Counted from the first letter of the stretch, positions 18,007 through 29,547 are shown. The stretch is 64,000 nt of DNA from SB25 sp029560875 (GCA_035388225.1 DAOOPM010000009.1:1-64000), one strand, 5' to 3'. Numbers and translations are program-made. Notes: a model not told the origin generated them from the sequence alone.

Positions 18007-18245
18007 TACATCTTTTTTAATATTCTTGTGCGATAAAGTTACAAAAAAGAACAGTTAAACTTGAAAAGAATTATCAGCAGAAAATTATACGGAATTGAAT
18101 GTTAGTGTAATAACATTGCTTCGATTTGATTTTTAAATATTTATTATAGATATTTGCCTCGGATGCGTGGAGAAAATTTTGGGGAGATTAATGCTTTCGG
18201 CATTATATCATCCTGCTTACAGTTAATTAACTAGAAACTATTACT
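18007..18245. other. Divergent intergenic region
   Basis: Gene-free 239 bp between ispD (minus) and the acyl-CoA ligase (plus). It is AT-rich and should contain promoters for both. I could not assign a full consensus box on either strand with confidence. Confidence 0.4.
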
Positions 18246-19904
18246 ATGGTTGAGTATAGCTATGTAAAGGAGTTTATTGAAAAGAGCATCAAGACAAATT
18301 GGAATCAACCTGCTCTTTCCGACTATCAAGGTGGAACTTACACTTACGGCGATGTTGCCAAGCAAATACACAGAATACATAACATTCTAAATACTTGGGG
18401 AGTTAAACAGGGCGATAAGGTTGCACTTATTGGTCGCAACAACGCTAACTGGGGAATTATATACTTGGCAACCGTTTCGTACGGGGCTGTAATTGTGCCT
18501 ATCCTGCCCGATTTTTCAACTACCGATGTACATAATATTGTTAACCATTCCGATTCTGTTATTCTTTTTGCTGGCGAAATGGTTTGGCCAAATCTTAGCG
18601 AGGCGGAAATGCCAAACCTTAGGGCTGTATTCTCTGTAAACGATTTTAATATATTAGTTAATAGAGATGCTGATGCCAATGATAGATATAATGCACAACG
18701 AAGTTCAGTAGAGAACGAAATTACCACATTAACAGCCGACAAAGTTAACTATGCCGAAATATCCAATGCTAATCTAGGTGTTATAAGCTATACCTCTGGA
18801 ACTACGGGATTTTCAAAAGGAGTTATGCTTTCTCTTAATAGCCTTGCAGCTAATGTGGATTATGGAAGGAAAAACATTGGGCTTGTTTCGGGCGATAAAA
18901 TAGTGTCGTTTTTGCCATTGGCTCATGCTTTTGGATGTGCTTTTGAGTTCCTTATGCCCTTTGCAGTTGGTTGCCATATTACTTTTCTAACAAGAATACC
19001 AACGCCACAAATAATTCTAAAGGCATTTGGCGAAATCAAACCTCGGCTTGTTTTGGCTGTACCTTTAATTATTGAGAAGATTTATAAGAAACAGCTTTTA
19101 CCCAAGATTAGCACTCCCGCAATGAAAATTCTTATGAATATTCCAGTGCTTAACAAAGTTATATATAGCAAGATAAATAAGAAACTGTCCGATGTTTTTG
19201 GTGGGGAGTTCCTTGAAATAGTTATAGGTGGAGCCGCTCTAAATGCCGAGGTTGAGCATTTTCTAAGGAAAATAAAATTCCGTTACACTGTGGGTTATGG
19301 AATGACAGAGTGTGGACCATTAATTTCCTACTCTGGTTGGAGAACAAACCCCCAGGGTTCATGCGGTAAAACCATTAACTACCTTGAGGTAAAAATTGAC
19401 TCTAAAGACCCAGCAAACGAGGCTGGCGAAATCCTTATTCGTGGTGAGAATGTAATGGAGGGATACTATAAGAATCCTGAAGCCACTTCCAAAACATTGG
19501 TTGATGGTTGGTTACGCAGCGGCGACCTTGGTGTAATGGATAAGCGCGGATTTATTCATATTATGGGACGAAGCAAGAGTATGATTCTTGGGCCAAGCGG
19601 CCAGAATATTTACCCCGAGGAGATAGAGGCACGTTTAAACAACCTACCATACATTCAGGAATCGCTAATCGTTGAGCAAAAAGGAAAACTGGTGGGCTTA
19701 ATATATCCCGATTACGAATCGATGCAGCAGCAAGGATTAAGCGATAATGATATTGCACCAGTTTTGGAGCAACGCAGGGTTGAGTTAAACAAACACCTTC
19801 CACAGTACAGTCAGGTTGTAAAACTTCAAATTTACAATCAGGAATTTGAGAAAACACCTAAGAAAAGTATAAAGCGGTTTTTGTATCAGTTTTCGGAGAA
19901 TTAG
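18246..19904 (+). CDS. Long-chain fatty acid--CoA ligase family protein (AMP-binding)
   Basis: A 552-residue member of the ANL adenylating superfamily. It activates a carboxylic acid, most likely a long-chain fatty acid, with ATP and couples it to CoA. The P-loop YTSGTTGFSKG is near residue 182, GYGMTECGP near 350 and the ATP/hinge motif WLRSGDLGVMDKRGFIHIMGR near 422. The C-terminus has the catalytic-Lys type PKKSIKRFLY. The sequence resembles FadD/AMP-forming ligases of Bacteroidota with a short N-terminus. It is monocistronic by position. Confidence 0.85.
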   Translation: MVEYSYVKEFIEKSIKTNWNQPALSDYQGGTYTYGDVAKQIHRIHNILNTWGVKQGDKVALIGRNNANWGIIYLATVSYGAVIVPILPDFSTTDVHNIVNHSDSVILFAGEMVWPNLSEAEMPNLRAVFSVNDFNILVNRDADANDRYNAQRSSVENEITTLTADKVNYAEISNANLGVISYTSGTTGFSKGVMLSLNSLAANVDYGRKNIGLVSGDKIVSFLPLAHAFGCAFEFLMPFAVGCHITFLTRIPTPQIILKAFGEIKPRLVLAVPLIIEKIYKKQLLPKISTPAMKILMNIPVLNKVIYSKINKKLSDVFGGEFLEIVIGGAALNAEVEHFLRKIKFRYTVGYGMTECGPLISYSGWRTNPQGSCGKTINYLEVKIDSKDPANEAGEILIRGENVMEGYYKNPEATSKTLVDGWLRSGDLGVMDKRGFIHIMGRSKSMILGPSGQNIYPEEIEARLNNLPYIQESLIVEQKGKLVGLIYPDYESMQQQGLSDNDIAPVLEQRRVELNKHLPQYSQVVKLQIYNQEFEKTPKKSIKRFLYQFSEN

Positions 19905-20341
19905 AAGGAAAGAATTAGGAACACAAATGACACAGGTTTTACAGATTATCTCAGATTTTTAAAACATCAGTGTTTGTTTCTTTGTTATCACTGCTTGCCG
20001 CCTGCCTGCAGGGAGGGTAAGTGTGTTCCAATATTTTTGTGTCCATTTGGTTGAAGTCGAAAAATTTAACCTACTATAATCGCCATTCATCAAATGAGTA
20101 TTGGTGGTTGGTGGATTTTCCTCTCTTTTTATTAACTTTATTTTTCAGTTTTCGTTCATAGAGCGGGGTTTTGTCCGTTTTCGGATATAAATTAACTACA
20201 AGTCAAAGTCAGTTGTTTGTAAAACATAGATTTACAGGTAAATACAGTTATTGGTTTGATTTTTGATTTATAGTATAGTTAGCAATACCCCTACAAGGTT
20301 TTTATACAAAACCTTGTGGAACAGAATAAAAACCACACAAT
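19905..20341 (+). other. Gene-free region before the giant surface protein
   Basis: A degenerate member of the ACACGGATAACACAGAT repeat family occupies about 19918-19965, just after the ligase stop. The stretch CTTGCCGCCTGCCTGCAGGG around 19993-20012 is a GC-rich patch with a local inverted repeat. Downstream DNA is AT-rich and probably holds the promoter and a long leader of the giant gene. No coding sequence seen. Confidence 0.5.
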
Positions 20342-23300
20342 ATGCATAGTACGGAAATAGGTAGCAGAGCTGCACACCGCCCAAATACGCAGAACAGCAT
20401 GGTTGCTCCAAGTGATCAAAAAAGGTTGGAAACCAAAAAGTTGAAAGCCATCCACTGTTTAGTCGTCCTAAAAACAACGGCAATTGCACTGTTCTTGTTT
20501 TTAACTGGCAGTAGTTTGTTTGGTCAAACAAGTGCCGGTACAATAAATATGGGAAATACCACTACATCTGTGGCTACGGGAACCTATATAACCTTTTACG
20601 ATAATGGTGGGACGAAGAACTACACAGATAACCAAAACCTTACTCACACCTTTACCGCGGCCAATGGGCAGCCTTTGGTTATTACCTTTACCGCGTTTAG
20701 GACACAAGATGCCAACGATTATTTGGAGATTTATGATGGAGCAAGCGTTGCTGGTGGACGTTATTTGGGACGATGGTTTGGAAATATTGGTGGATTTACG
20801 GTTAGACCCGACTCGTCAAGTGTAACATTCTATTTTAGGAGTAACAATGCTAACACCAGAGCTGGCTGGACAGCCACCATAACCAGCATGGTGGTATCCA
20901 CCGCAGTTACCGAAACCTGCAGCGGCACATATACCGATGAGGGTGCTGGCGGGAATTACTCCGATAACCGTTACTTCAACACAATATATAAATCGGACGA
21001 TGGTAAGAGCTTACGTTTCGATTTTACCTCCTTTAACCTTGCCGCTAACGATTTGCTTATTATACTCGATGGCGATTCGCTAAACGCCCCTGTTATAGGT
21101 GAGTTTAATACCGATCCCGGAACCATACTCTCAACCGGCGAAACGCTAACCTTTATTTTCAGTTCCAACAACGATGGAACAACACGAGCAGGCTGGACTG
21201 CTGATATCAGTTGCTACGATGTGTTAACATACTACAGCTACACTAGCGGCGATTGGGATCAAGCTTCAACTTGGACTCTCGATGCCAGCGGAACAACGTA
21301 CAGCAACCCAGGCAGCGCAATCCCAACAGCCCTGGATAAGGCGGTAATTCTCAACGGGCGCACTGTTACAGTGGATAACATTGGCAATAGCACCCTGCAA
21401 CTCGATATTCAGGATGGAGCCATTCTTGATTTGGGCGGCACTAGTGGGCATAATTTTGGAACTGTTATGGGGAAGGGACGTATGCGATCTACTAGGGGAA
21501 CGCTGCCCCTTGGTGTGTTTACACTATTCACACAAAGCGGGGGGGGAACCATTGAACTTTATGGTAATATCACCACTTCACCCAATATCTCATTTACCAC
21601 ATTTAACAACTTGGAGATTAATGCAAATGCAGCAGGTGACGACATTAACTTATTATACGACACACAGATTAATGGGTATTTAGAAATTAATACTGGCGAA
21701 CTCCACTTTAACGGTGCAACAAGCCAAAGCGTTACTGTTGAAGGCAATATTGATATTGGTGCAAACGGAAGGCTCGATGTAACCAATGGGAATCACAATC
21801 TTTACGTTAAAGGAGATCTGAATAACGAAGGCATTGTTGTTTTTAGTAACCAAACGCTACCCAATGGCTATACCAATGATCCTACTCGTAGTGTTACTCT
21901 TACTTTTAATAATGCAATCAAAAACCAAGCGTTAAATTGTAACGGTCTCACTACTCTTCATAAGCTTGTGGTGGATAAGGGGGCGGACGATACATATGTG
22001 TTAAGTGTGAACGCTAGTTCAACCTCCAACTTCTCCCTATTAGGAAGGAATAATGATGATGCTACAAATACAGACAACCCTGGGAGTGTTTTAAATAACA
22101 AAGCACTTAATATTGATGCTGGCACGCTGTATTTAGGATCGAACATAACAATTCCACGATTATTAACAGCCAATATCGACCCATATAATAATTCATTTGT
22201 TATTGACCAAGATGCTACGTTAATTCTTGATGGATCAAATATTGCCGTTTCCGCTGACGCATCGGATATCTCTTCCATAATTATTTATGGGAAATTAAAG
22301 GTTCTGGGAAGTTCCAGTTTTTCTTCAATTGGAGGGCAGGGTATAATTTTGCGCGAATATGGTGTTTTTGAAGTTAATGGTTCCACATCGGCTCCAACAA
22401 TAAATACAACAGCAGTTCGCACATCAAGCCGTTTGGAGTTGGGTACTCACCGCGGAACATTTATTATGAAGGGTGGTATTTTGAATATCAATGGTGATAA
22501 CTATGCCGATACGCACCCTGCATTTGCACTACCCTTTGGGGATAATACCTTCCAGATGTCGGGCGGTACAATTAATATAAACAACTCCACGTATTACAAT
22601 GGGGGTCAGGCTAGTTACTGGAGTTGGTTGGTAAGCTCAAACGAATCGAACATTTCAGTTACAGGTGGAACGGTTAATATTAATGCCTCTGCTCGCAATG
22701 CTTACATTAATAGTTCAGCACCATTCTACAACTTAAACATTACGGGAAGTACAACCTATTCAGTTGAAATACAGTCTATTGTTGATCAAACAAACACTTT
22801 TTGGAACGGTTCTGCATGGGAAACAATTACTGTTGTACCTGCGACTGATCTCCGTGAGGTAAAGGTACTTAACAACCTTAATGTTGGAGCCAATGCGGTA
22901 TTTGTAACAAATAACCAGAACATTACTGTTGGCCGTAACTTTACGCTAAACGCCAGCGGACGATATACTCCCGGTACTAACACTACAAAATTTAATGCTT
23001 ATGGTATTCAGTCATTCACCAATGCTGGAACTATTACCGATGGTTTATTCAACATGGCGTTGGAAAATTCGTCGGTGCTAACTATATCGAACAACCTTAC
23101 TGTACGCAACAATCTTATAATTAATAATGAAACAATACTTCGTGATGGTGGGTATGATATATTGGTGGCTGCTAATATTAACAATAGCGGAACGCATGAG
23201 AGTGCCACGGGTGGAAGCATTATCCTTAACGGAGCAATAGATCAAACAATAACGGGAAATGGCAACGGTGTTTTTGGAAATCTTACCGTGAATAAAACAG

Positions 23301-26300
23301 GTGGTAATGTTATTCAAAGTGCCAACATTGCTATAACTGGCGACTTACGGCTTGCTAGTGAATCCATTTACGGCATTGGGAGCAATAAGCTATCGCTATC
23401 GGCCACTTCCGAAATTTATGATAACCTTACCACCAATTCGCAAGGTGCATTTTCGTTATCGCGCATGATTCAAACCTCCGGCATTCAGTCCGATCTTGGT
23501 ATGGAGCGATCTATTACTACAACAGGTGATTACCTTTATCCCGTTGGCGTGAATGGATACTATACTCCTGCACGGCTAGAAATAATTTCCAACCCTGCTG
23601 CCTGGGGTGCAGTGTCGGTTAATCCTGTAAACTCGCCTCATCCCCTATCCACGAGTACTAATATGCTAAATTACTACTGGAACGTACGCCGCACCGAGAT
23701 GTCGGGCTTTACCCTTGGGGATATTAAGTTAAGGTTTAATTACGATAATGCGCAAATAGTTGGCACTGAGAGTCTTTACCGCCCAGCCTGGTACTACCCT
23801 GTGGAGTGGCACGAGGTTAACGATGTGAACAAAGTAACCGATGCCACCAATGAGATCCTGTTCGATGCTATTGACCAGCCTCGCGGGCACTACACTGCAG
23901 GTGAAAGTGGCGCATTTGAAGCGGTACAAACATTCTACAGCCGCCAAACGGGGAATTGGAGCGACCTGTCGGGCTCCGACTACACCTCGTGGACCAACGA
24001 TCCAATAGGGAACGCCCCCGCCACAACACTACCCACGGAGAGCAGCCCGGTTGTAATCCGTACCGGACATACCATTACCATACCCGCTACCGAAAACGGC
24101 AAACTGGTGGGAAGCCTCGAGATACAAGAGGATGCAATACTGGATTTAACCACTTCAACAGGCCACTTTTTTGGGTTAATTTACCAAACCACAGTATCGG
24201 GATCGGGAATGCTACGAATTTCCTCGGCTGCCGCAACTGCCGAGTTCCCCGGTGGCGACTTTGGCGATTTTCTGGGCGAGAACGGTGGCACCGTGGAGTA
24301 CTATACCACAGGAGCACAGGATTTTACCATTCCAAGCGGAGGTTTAACCACTACCACACTGCTTAGCGAAGGATTTGAAGGGGGAGCATTCCCCCCCGCA
24401 AACTGGTCTATAACCTCTGGTCCTGATGATGAGTCGAACTTTTGGGGAACAAACACGCAATGGCAAAGAACAACCACAAGAGCACATTCTGGTTCGGCAT
24501 CAACAAGGCATGTCGAAGCTGTTAGATGGGGTAGTTATGGCACACAAGACGACATTCTTATATCTCCACCAATTAATCTATCAGAAGAAGCAACCTATGA
24601 ACTATCATTCTGGCGTTACAATGAAGACCCTACCGCCTATTACTATCAGGGAGTGTGGGTGTCAACTACTAATACGCAATATGCATCATTTATTCCTATT
24701 ACAGAACTCGGAGCTGGATCTGCCAGTTGGGTAAAACATACCGTTGATCTGTCGTCATTTGCGGGGAATAGTACAATTTACATAGCATTTTCATATAAGT
24801 CTCGCAATAGCAATACTGATAATGTTTATATTGATGATGTTGCTATAACCAAGTATGTTGGAAACGCAGACTACCACCACCTGATTACCAACCCGGCCGC
24901 ATCGCGCACCATCACCATGCCCGGAATAGATGTGCAGATATCGGGCAACTACACCGTTAAGGGAGCCGGGGTTACGGCCACCAGCAACACCCTTTCCAAC
25001 ACCATCACCGTTGAAGGCAAAACACTTCTGGAGGAAACCGGAACACTCCGCATCGACAATGGCGCTCGTCAAATATTTGCTCTGAACGATACGTTGAGCA
25101 TAGGTAGCACCGCTTCGCTCACCGTTAATACAGCGGGAATAGTACGGGAGCACATTCTGAACATTTACGGCAATGTAATAAATAACGGAACGCTAAACCT
25201 TAACCCCGGCAGCAGTAAATATGCCGATATATACTTTTTGGGAACGACCAACCAGGTATTCAGCGGAACGGGGGCTACGGCCAACATAAACCGCGTGTAT
25301 GTTAATAAGGGAACCAACCAAATCCCGCTAGTTAACATTACCGCCAGCACGTTTAACATGAACGCAGCTCTTACCCAAGCGCTTACCATTACCAACGGAA
25401 CAATCCGGTTCACAGGGACAAGTTTAACCCCAATATTAACAACCAATACCAACTTTAGCATACCGGCTACCGGTTGCCTTTCGGTAAACGGGTCCTCAGT
25501 AACGGTGGGAAACTCGGCCACCAACGATGCCGATGTTTACCTGCAGGGTAAAATTGAGGTAATGGCCGGAACCCTGAATATTGGAAACCCTGCCAATAAT
25601 AACAACAACGATATTGAGTACTACACCGCAGGTACCCCCGAAGTGGTGGTAAGTGGGGGTACGCTAAACGTGAATGGTCAGATACGCCGTCCGGTAACCA
25701 TTTTTACGGGTAATCTCACCTACCGCCAATCGGGAGGTAATGTTTACATACACGGTAAGCAACGGCAAGCTGCCCGTGCGCTACTCGAGGTGCTAAACAG
25801 CGGCCAGTTCCACAGCAGCGGCGATGGTAATTTGTACCTTGTGCAGGGAGTTGCCTCAGGCGTTAGCACAACCTTTGGGGAGCTGTATCTGCAACCGGCT
25901 TCGTACACCGCAACCGGGGGTACCATACACACCGGAACCAGTGCCACCGGAGCCACTGCCAACTACTTTAACCTATATCTGGCTAGCCCCATCTGGAGCC
26001 TAACGGTAAATGGCGAAACCAATGCTAAAACGGCTATTCTGCGTACGTTCCCAGCTACCTTTAACGGGAGTCTGGTTATTGGAACAAGCGGAGGGGCCGC
26101 ATCTCTTTTCGATACAAAGGGACTGAATGTTAACATTGGGGGGAATCTGGAAAACTATAGTAGCACAACAGGAAATGCATATATATATTCCAATACATCT
26201 CAAATTACAAGGTTTTTTGGCGAGTCAATAGAACAAAATGTTATAAGTAGTGGAGGGACATTTTTAAGATTTGGATCAGTTACCATTGATAATAATAAGA

Positions 26301-29300
26301 CCAACGGAAAAGTGTCTTTTACTGGAACTAAAAGCCCAACAATAAATGGAGATATTCGAATCAACCAAGGTATCCTTGAAACAAATAATCAATACATAAC
26401 CTTTGCTGGTAATCAAATTACGAACAATCATATCTATAATTCTATCGGCAGCAATAGTTTCATTTATTTTTACAATACTTCTAATCAATATATATCAGGT
26501 ATAGAAAACGCACAATTTGGAAGTGTCCGAATAAGAGCAAACAAAGCCATTATATCAGATATCTCTTTTATACTTAATGGCCAACTTTATTTCTACACTA
26601 ATAGTTATCTGAATATTGGAGAAAAAAAATTAACCATTAGTTCAACAGGTTCCGTTTCAAACTATAATTCAAATCAATATATTGTTACAAACGGGGCTCT
26701 ATCCGATCAGGGTGTTTGCAAAGAGTTCGCCACCGCCGGTTCCTTCACGTTCCCAGTTGGAGTGGGAACCGAGGGCGGCAAGTACACTCCGGCAACCATG
26801 AATGTAACCAATACGGGCGGTGTTGCGGGTGCAATTACTGTTAAACCAGTTGATCAGCCCCACCCCATGCGTACCGAAATGGTACTGGATGATGAGTTAC
26901 AGTACTTCTGGAACGTTACATCAACTGGCTTCAGCAACCCAACAGTTTCACATGCTTATACCTACTCCGATCTCGATATTCTTGGAACAGAAACATCATA
27001 CGTAAACGCCAGGATGTACGATTTTGTGTGGTATAAACAAACCGAAGCGGTTGATTACACCAATAACCTGATAAAATTCACGGGAGCTAACTTCATCGAT
27101 GGCGACTATACTGCCGGAGCAGTGGGCAATTGGGGTGCTATACATAAGTACTATAGCAGAAGTTCAGGCAATTGGGAAAATGCAGGTATCTGGTATCTTG
27201 ATAATGAGAACGGACCAACAATTGCAGGAACAGCACCCAACGGAAACCCTGTATTTATTCAGGCCGGGCATACTGTAACTACAAATCAGGATGGCGCTTA
27301 TGCCGGCTCGGTTGATATTGCTGCCACCGCTACTTTGGATCTGGGTCAAAAATTGGGCCACAACATGGGCTATATCTCGGGAGCTGGTACCATTAAAATA
27401 GATGCCACAGGGGCAGGATCGTTTATGTTTCCAGGAGGTGACCCCTCCGTGTTTATGAACACCACCGGGAGTACCGTTCACTACTCCGGAGCTGGAACAA
27501 TTCCCTCGAACATAGAAACATACCAGAATATCCTATTTAGCGGAAATGGAGATAAAACAATTCCAGCTACCAATATTACTGTGAGGGGCAACCTTACTAT
27601 CAATGGAGGATACCTTAATAATAGTATAAACAACCGCACCATAACGCTTTATGGGAACTGGATAAACAATGTAGCCGGGGGCTATAAATATGGCACCAGT
27701 ACTGTTGTACTTGCAAACGGTAATGCGCAAACTATTACAGCTACAGGTGGCGAAACATTCTACAACCTAACAGTTAACAAAACAGCAGGTACGGTGGCCA
27801 CACTAAACAGCCCCGTATCGGTTAACCGGGTGCTAACCCTAACATCGGGTATTGTGAGTACTGAGACCAACCTACTCACTCTAACTTGGGGCGATGCTTC
27901 GGCAGTAGTGGGCGGTAGCAGCACATCGTACGTTGATGGGCCTCTACGAAAATTGGTTTACAACAGCGGATCGTTCACTTTCCCTGTAGGCGACGATGGC
28001 CGGTACGGACAGGTTTACATATCGGGCGTTACCTCTGGTAGTAACCAGTACTGGACAGGTCGTTACTACAATGTACCTCCGGTGGATCAAACAAACCTTA
28101 CCGCACCCCTTAAACTGGTTAGCAACAATGAGTACTGGGAGGTAACAGGTACTGCCGGGACTACTGCAAATGTTAGGGTTCGCTGGGATGCCAATAGCCA
28201 AATTATTCCCGCAACAGCACTGGGACGCGAAAAACTCCGAGTTGCCCAGTACACCGCATCGTGGGCAAAAGTGGGCGAAACCATTGTTGATGGAGGTCAA
28301 ACCTCGGGAACCGTGGCCACCTCCACCCCAATTGCACACGATGGAACAGCAAAGGTTTTCACCCTTGGGCTTGAGCTTACCGCTTCGGCACAGATTACCG
28401 GAACCGATGCCGGAATGTGCGACGATGGCTCAACCCTTCCTGTAACCATTGTGGTTGCCGGTTCGGCTCCACTCTCGGTTACCTACCAAATAAACGGGGT
28501 TGATGTAAGTCCATCGCTCACAAATCTTAGCGAGGGTACTCACACCATTAACTTTACATACGATGAGCTTTACGCTAGAGCAGGCGCAGGAGACTACATA
28601 ATTTCGTTAAAAGATGTTTACGACAAAGATAACCAGAGTGGAATTGTTTTGGCCGGAACTGCTACTTTAACCCTTTACCCAACGCCTACGCCAATTATTT
28701 CGGGGCCTACATCGGTGATGATAAACGAAACCAATAATTTCTCGGTTACGAGCACTGTAGGGCACTCCTATCAATGGACTGTTATATCAGGATTAGCGTC
28801 GGTAGATTTATTGACTAATGACACATCTCCAACAGTAAGTGTTACCTGGAGTGGAACATCTGGTACAGTAATTCTTCAACTTGTAGAAACTACTCCAGCT
28901 CCAAATAGTTGTAGTACAACTGTTACTTACGAAGTAACTGTTCGCGATTGGCCTGTTATTGTAGGAAACTTTAGTGTTTGCGCAAACTCAACGGAGACAT
29001 ATTATACAAAGCAAGTTGCTGGACACACCTATGTTTGGTCTGTTCTTGGTGGAACTATTCAATCAGGTGCAGGTACTTATACCATAACTGTACTTTGGTC
29101 TACCGAAACAGCAGGTACTATTACTTTACAGCAGGGAGTTAGTCCTACATTAACAGAAATATCGCAAAACGTTACAATTAATCCGGCTCCAACTGCAGCT
29201 CTTAATATTGATGGATCGGCTAGTGTCTGCGATAACGATAATGTTACCCTTTTGCTTGGCAGAAGTGGAGCTGGAGCATTCTTTACATTTTATTTGCAGC

Positions 29301-29545
29301 AAGATGGTGTTGATGTTATGAGTTTCGATCAGAGTGTTGCAACTACTAATCCATATTCCTATTTAGTAACAGAAGATAATATACCATGGACTACCGGAGC
29401 TCCATATCATGATTATACATTCCGCTTACGAGTTGTAAATAGCACTACTGGATGCAGTAGCGGGTGGGACAGCGAAGTTATCTCGGTGTATAAGATTCCC
29501 GAAACCGGACCACAGTACCATGTTCCTAATACTTACGGATTCTAA
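20342..29545 (+). CDS. Giant mosaic surface protein (CUB, choice-of-anchor J, repeated modules, PKD-like)
   Basis: A 3067-residue exported protein. The signal peptide is preceded by a long basic leader and ends near residue 61 (TGSSLFGQ). Two CUB-like domains follow (about 70-178 and 190-291; DYLEIYDGASV, LLIILDGDS). A roughly 120-residue module (SGNW...DLG...GHxFG) occurs three times, near 297-397, 1199-1325 and 2270-2390. A second module with NPV/KPVDxPHP and NYYWNV/QYFWNV occurs near 1070-1190 and 2140-2260. A choice-of-anchor J/cleaved adhesin-like domain lies near 1341-1506 (LSEGFEGGAFPPANW). The end holds PKD/Ig-like domains (about 2784-2955) and a last domain ending TGPQYHVPNTYGF. No type A or type B T9SS domain is visible. 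Probable function: adhesion or surface layer. It ends at a strong terminator. Confidence 0.8.
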   Translation: MHSTEIGSRAAHRPNTQNSMVAPSDQKRLETKKLKAIHCLVVLKTTAIALFLFLTGSSLFGQTSAGTINMGNTTTSVATGTYITFYDNGGTKNYTDNQNLTHTFTAANGQPLVITFTAFRTQDANDYLEIYDGASVAGGRYLGRWFGNIGGFTVRPDSSSVTFYFRSNNANTRAGWTATITSMVVSTAVTETCSGTYTDEGAGGNYSDNRYFNTIYKSDDGKSLRFDFTSFNLAANDLLIILDGDSLNAPVIGEFNTDPGTILSTGETLTFIFSSNNDGTTRAGWTADISCYDVLTYYSYTSGDWDQASTWTLDASGTTYSNPGSAIPTALDKAVILNGRTVTVDNIGNSTLQLDIQDGAILDLGGTSGHNFGTVMGKGRMRSTRGTLPLGVFTLFTQSGGGTIELYGNITTSPNISFTTFNNLEINANAAGDDINLLYDTQINGYLEINTGELHFNGATSQSVTVEGNIDIGANGRLDVTNGNHNLYVKGDLNNEGIVVFSNQTLPNGYTNDPTRSVTLTFNNAIKNQALNCNGLTTLHKLVVDKGADDTYVLSVNASSTSNFSLLGRNNDDATNTDNPGSVLNNKALNIDAGTLYLGSNITIPRLLTANIDPYNNSFVIDQDATLILDGSNIAVSADASDISSIIIYGKLKVLGSSSFSSIGGQGIILREYGVFEVNGSTSAPTINTTAVRTSSRLELGTHRGTFIMKGGILNINGDNYADTHPAFALPFGDNTFQMSGGTININNSTYYNGGQASYWSWLVSSNESNISVTGGTVNINASARNAYINSSAPFYNLNITGSTTYSVEIQSIVDQTNTFWNGSAWETITVVPATDLREVKVLNNLNVGANAVFVTNNQNITVGRNFTLNASGRYTPGTNTTKFNAYGIQSFTNAGTITDGLFNMALENSSVLTISNNLTVRNNLIINNETILRDGGYDILVAANINNSGTHESATGGSIILNGAIDQTITGNGNGVFGNLTVNKTGGNVIQSANIAITGDLRLASESIYGIGSNKLSLSATSEIYDNLTTNSQGAFSLSRMIQTSGIQSDLGMERSITTTGDYLYPVGVNGYYTPARLEIISNPAAWGAVSVNPVNSPHPLSTSTNMLNYYWNVRRTEMSGFTLGDIKLRFNYDNAQIVGTESLYRPAWYYPVEWHEVNDVNKVTDATNEILFDAIDQPRGHYTAGESGAFEAVQTFYSRQTGNWSDLSGSDYTSWTNDPIGNAPATTLPTESSPVVIRTGHTITIPATENGKLVGSLEIQEDAILDLTTSTGHFFGLIYQTTVSGSGMLRISSAAATAEFPGGDFGDFLGENGGTVEYYTTGAQDFTIPSGGLTTTTLLSEGFEGGAFPPANWSITSGPDDESNFWGTNTQWQRTTTRAHSGSASTRHVEAVRWGSYGTQDDILISPPINLSEEATYELSFWRYNEDPTAYYYQGVWVSTTNTQYASFIPITELGAGSASWVKHTVDLSSFAGNSTIYIAFSYKSRNSNTDNVYIDDVAITKYVGNADYHHLITNPAASRTITMPGIDVQISGNYTVKGAGVTATSNTLSNTITVEGKTLLEETGTLRIDNGARQIFALNDTLSIGSTASLTVNTAGIVREHILNIYGNVINNGTLNLNPGSSKYADIYFLGTTNQVFSGTGATANINRVYVNKGTNQIPLVNITASTFNMNAALTQALTITNGTIRFTGTSLTPILTTNTNFSIPATGCLSVNGSSVTVGNSATNDADVYLQGKIEVMAGTLNIGNPANNNNNDIEYYTAGTPEVVVSGGTLNVNGQIRRPVTIFTGNLTYRQSGGNVYIHGKQRQAARALLEVLNSGQFHSSGDGNLYLVQGVASGVSTTFGELYLQPASYTATGGTIHTGTSATGATANYFNLYLASPIWSLTVNGETNAKTAILRTFPATFNGSLVIGTSGGAASLFDTKGLNVNIGGNLENYSSTTGNAYIYSNTSQITRFFGESIEQNVISSGGTFLRFGSVTIDNNKTNGKVSFTGTKSPTINGDIRINQGILETNNQYITFAGNQITNNHIYNSIGSNSFIYFYNTSNQYISGIENAQFGSVRIRANKAIISDISFILNGQLYFYTNSYLNIGEKKLTISSTGSVSNYNSNQYIVTNGALSDQGVCKEFATAGSFTFPVGVGTEGGKYTPATMNVTNTGGVAGAITVKPVDQPHPMRTEMVLDDELQYFWNVTSTGFSNPTVSHAYTYSDLDILGTETSYVNARMYDFVWYKQTEAVDYTNNLIKFTGANFIDGDYTAGAVGNWGAIHKYYSRSSGNWENAGIWYLDNENGPTIAGTAPNGNPVFIQAGHTVTTNQDGAYAGSVDIAATATLDLGQKLGHNMGYISGAGTIKIDATGAGSFMFPGGDPSVFMNTTGSTVHYSGAGTIPSNIETYQNILFSGNGDKTIPATNITVRGNLTINGGYLNNSINNRTITLYGNWINNVAGGYKYGTSTVVLANGNAQTITATGGETFYNLTVNKTAGTVATLNSPVSVNRVLTLTSGIVSTETNLLTLTWGDASAVVGGSSTSYVDGPLRKLVYNSGSFTFPVGDDGRYGQVYISGVTSGSNQYWTGRYYNVPPVDQTNLTAPLKLVSNNEYWEVTGTAGTTANVRVRWDANSQIIPATALGREKLRVAQYTASWAKVGETIVDGGQTSGTVATSTPIAHDGTAKVFTLGLELTASAQITGTDAGMCDDGSTLPVTIVVAGSAPLSVTYQINGVDVSPSLTNLSEGTHTINFTYDELYARAGAGDYIISLKDVYDKDNQSGIVLAGTATLTLYPTPTPIISGPTSVMINETNNFSVTSTVGHSYQWTVISGLASVDLLTNDTSPTVSVTWSGTSGTVILQLVETTPAPNSCSTTVTYEVTVRDWPVIVGNFSVCANSTETYYTKQVAGHTYVWSVLGGTIQSGAGTYTITVLWSTETAGTITLQQGVSPTLTEISQNVTINPAPTAALNIDGSASVCDNDNVTLLLGRSGAGAFFTFYLQQDGVDVMSFDQSVATTNPYSYLVTEDNIPWTTGAPYHDYTFRLRVVNSTTGCSSGWDSEVISVYKIPETGPQYHVPNTYGF

Positions 29546-29547
29546 TT

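Noticed and set aside
24791..25524. Long antisense frames within the giant gene
   Set aside because: They are shadows of a Thr/Ala/Gly-rich coding sequence; the sense frame has clear domains and the antisense ones do not.
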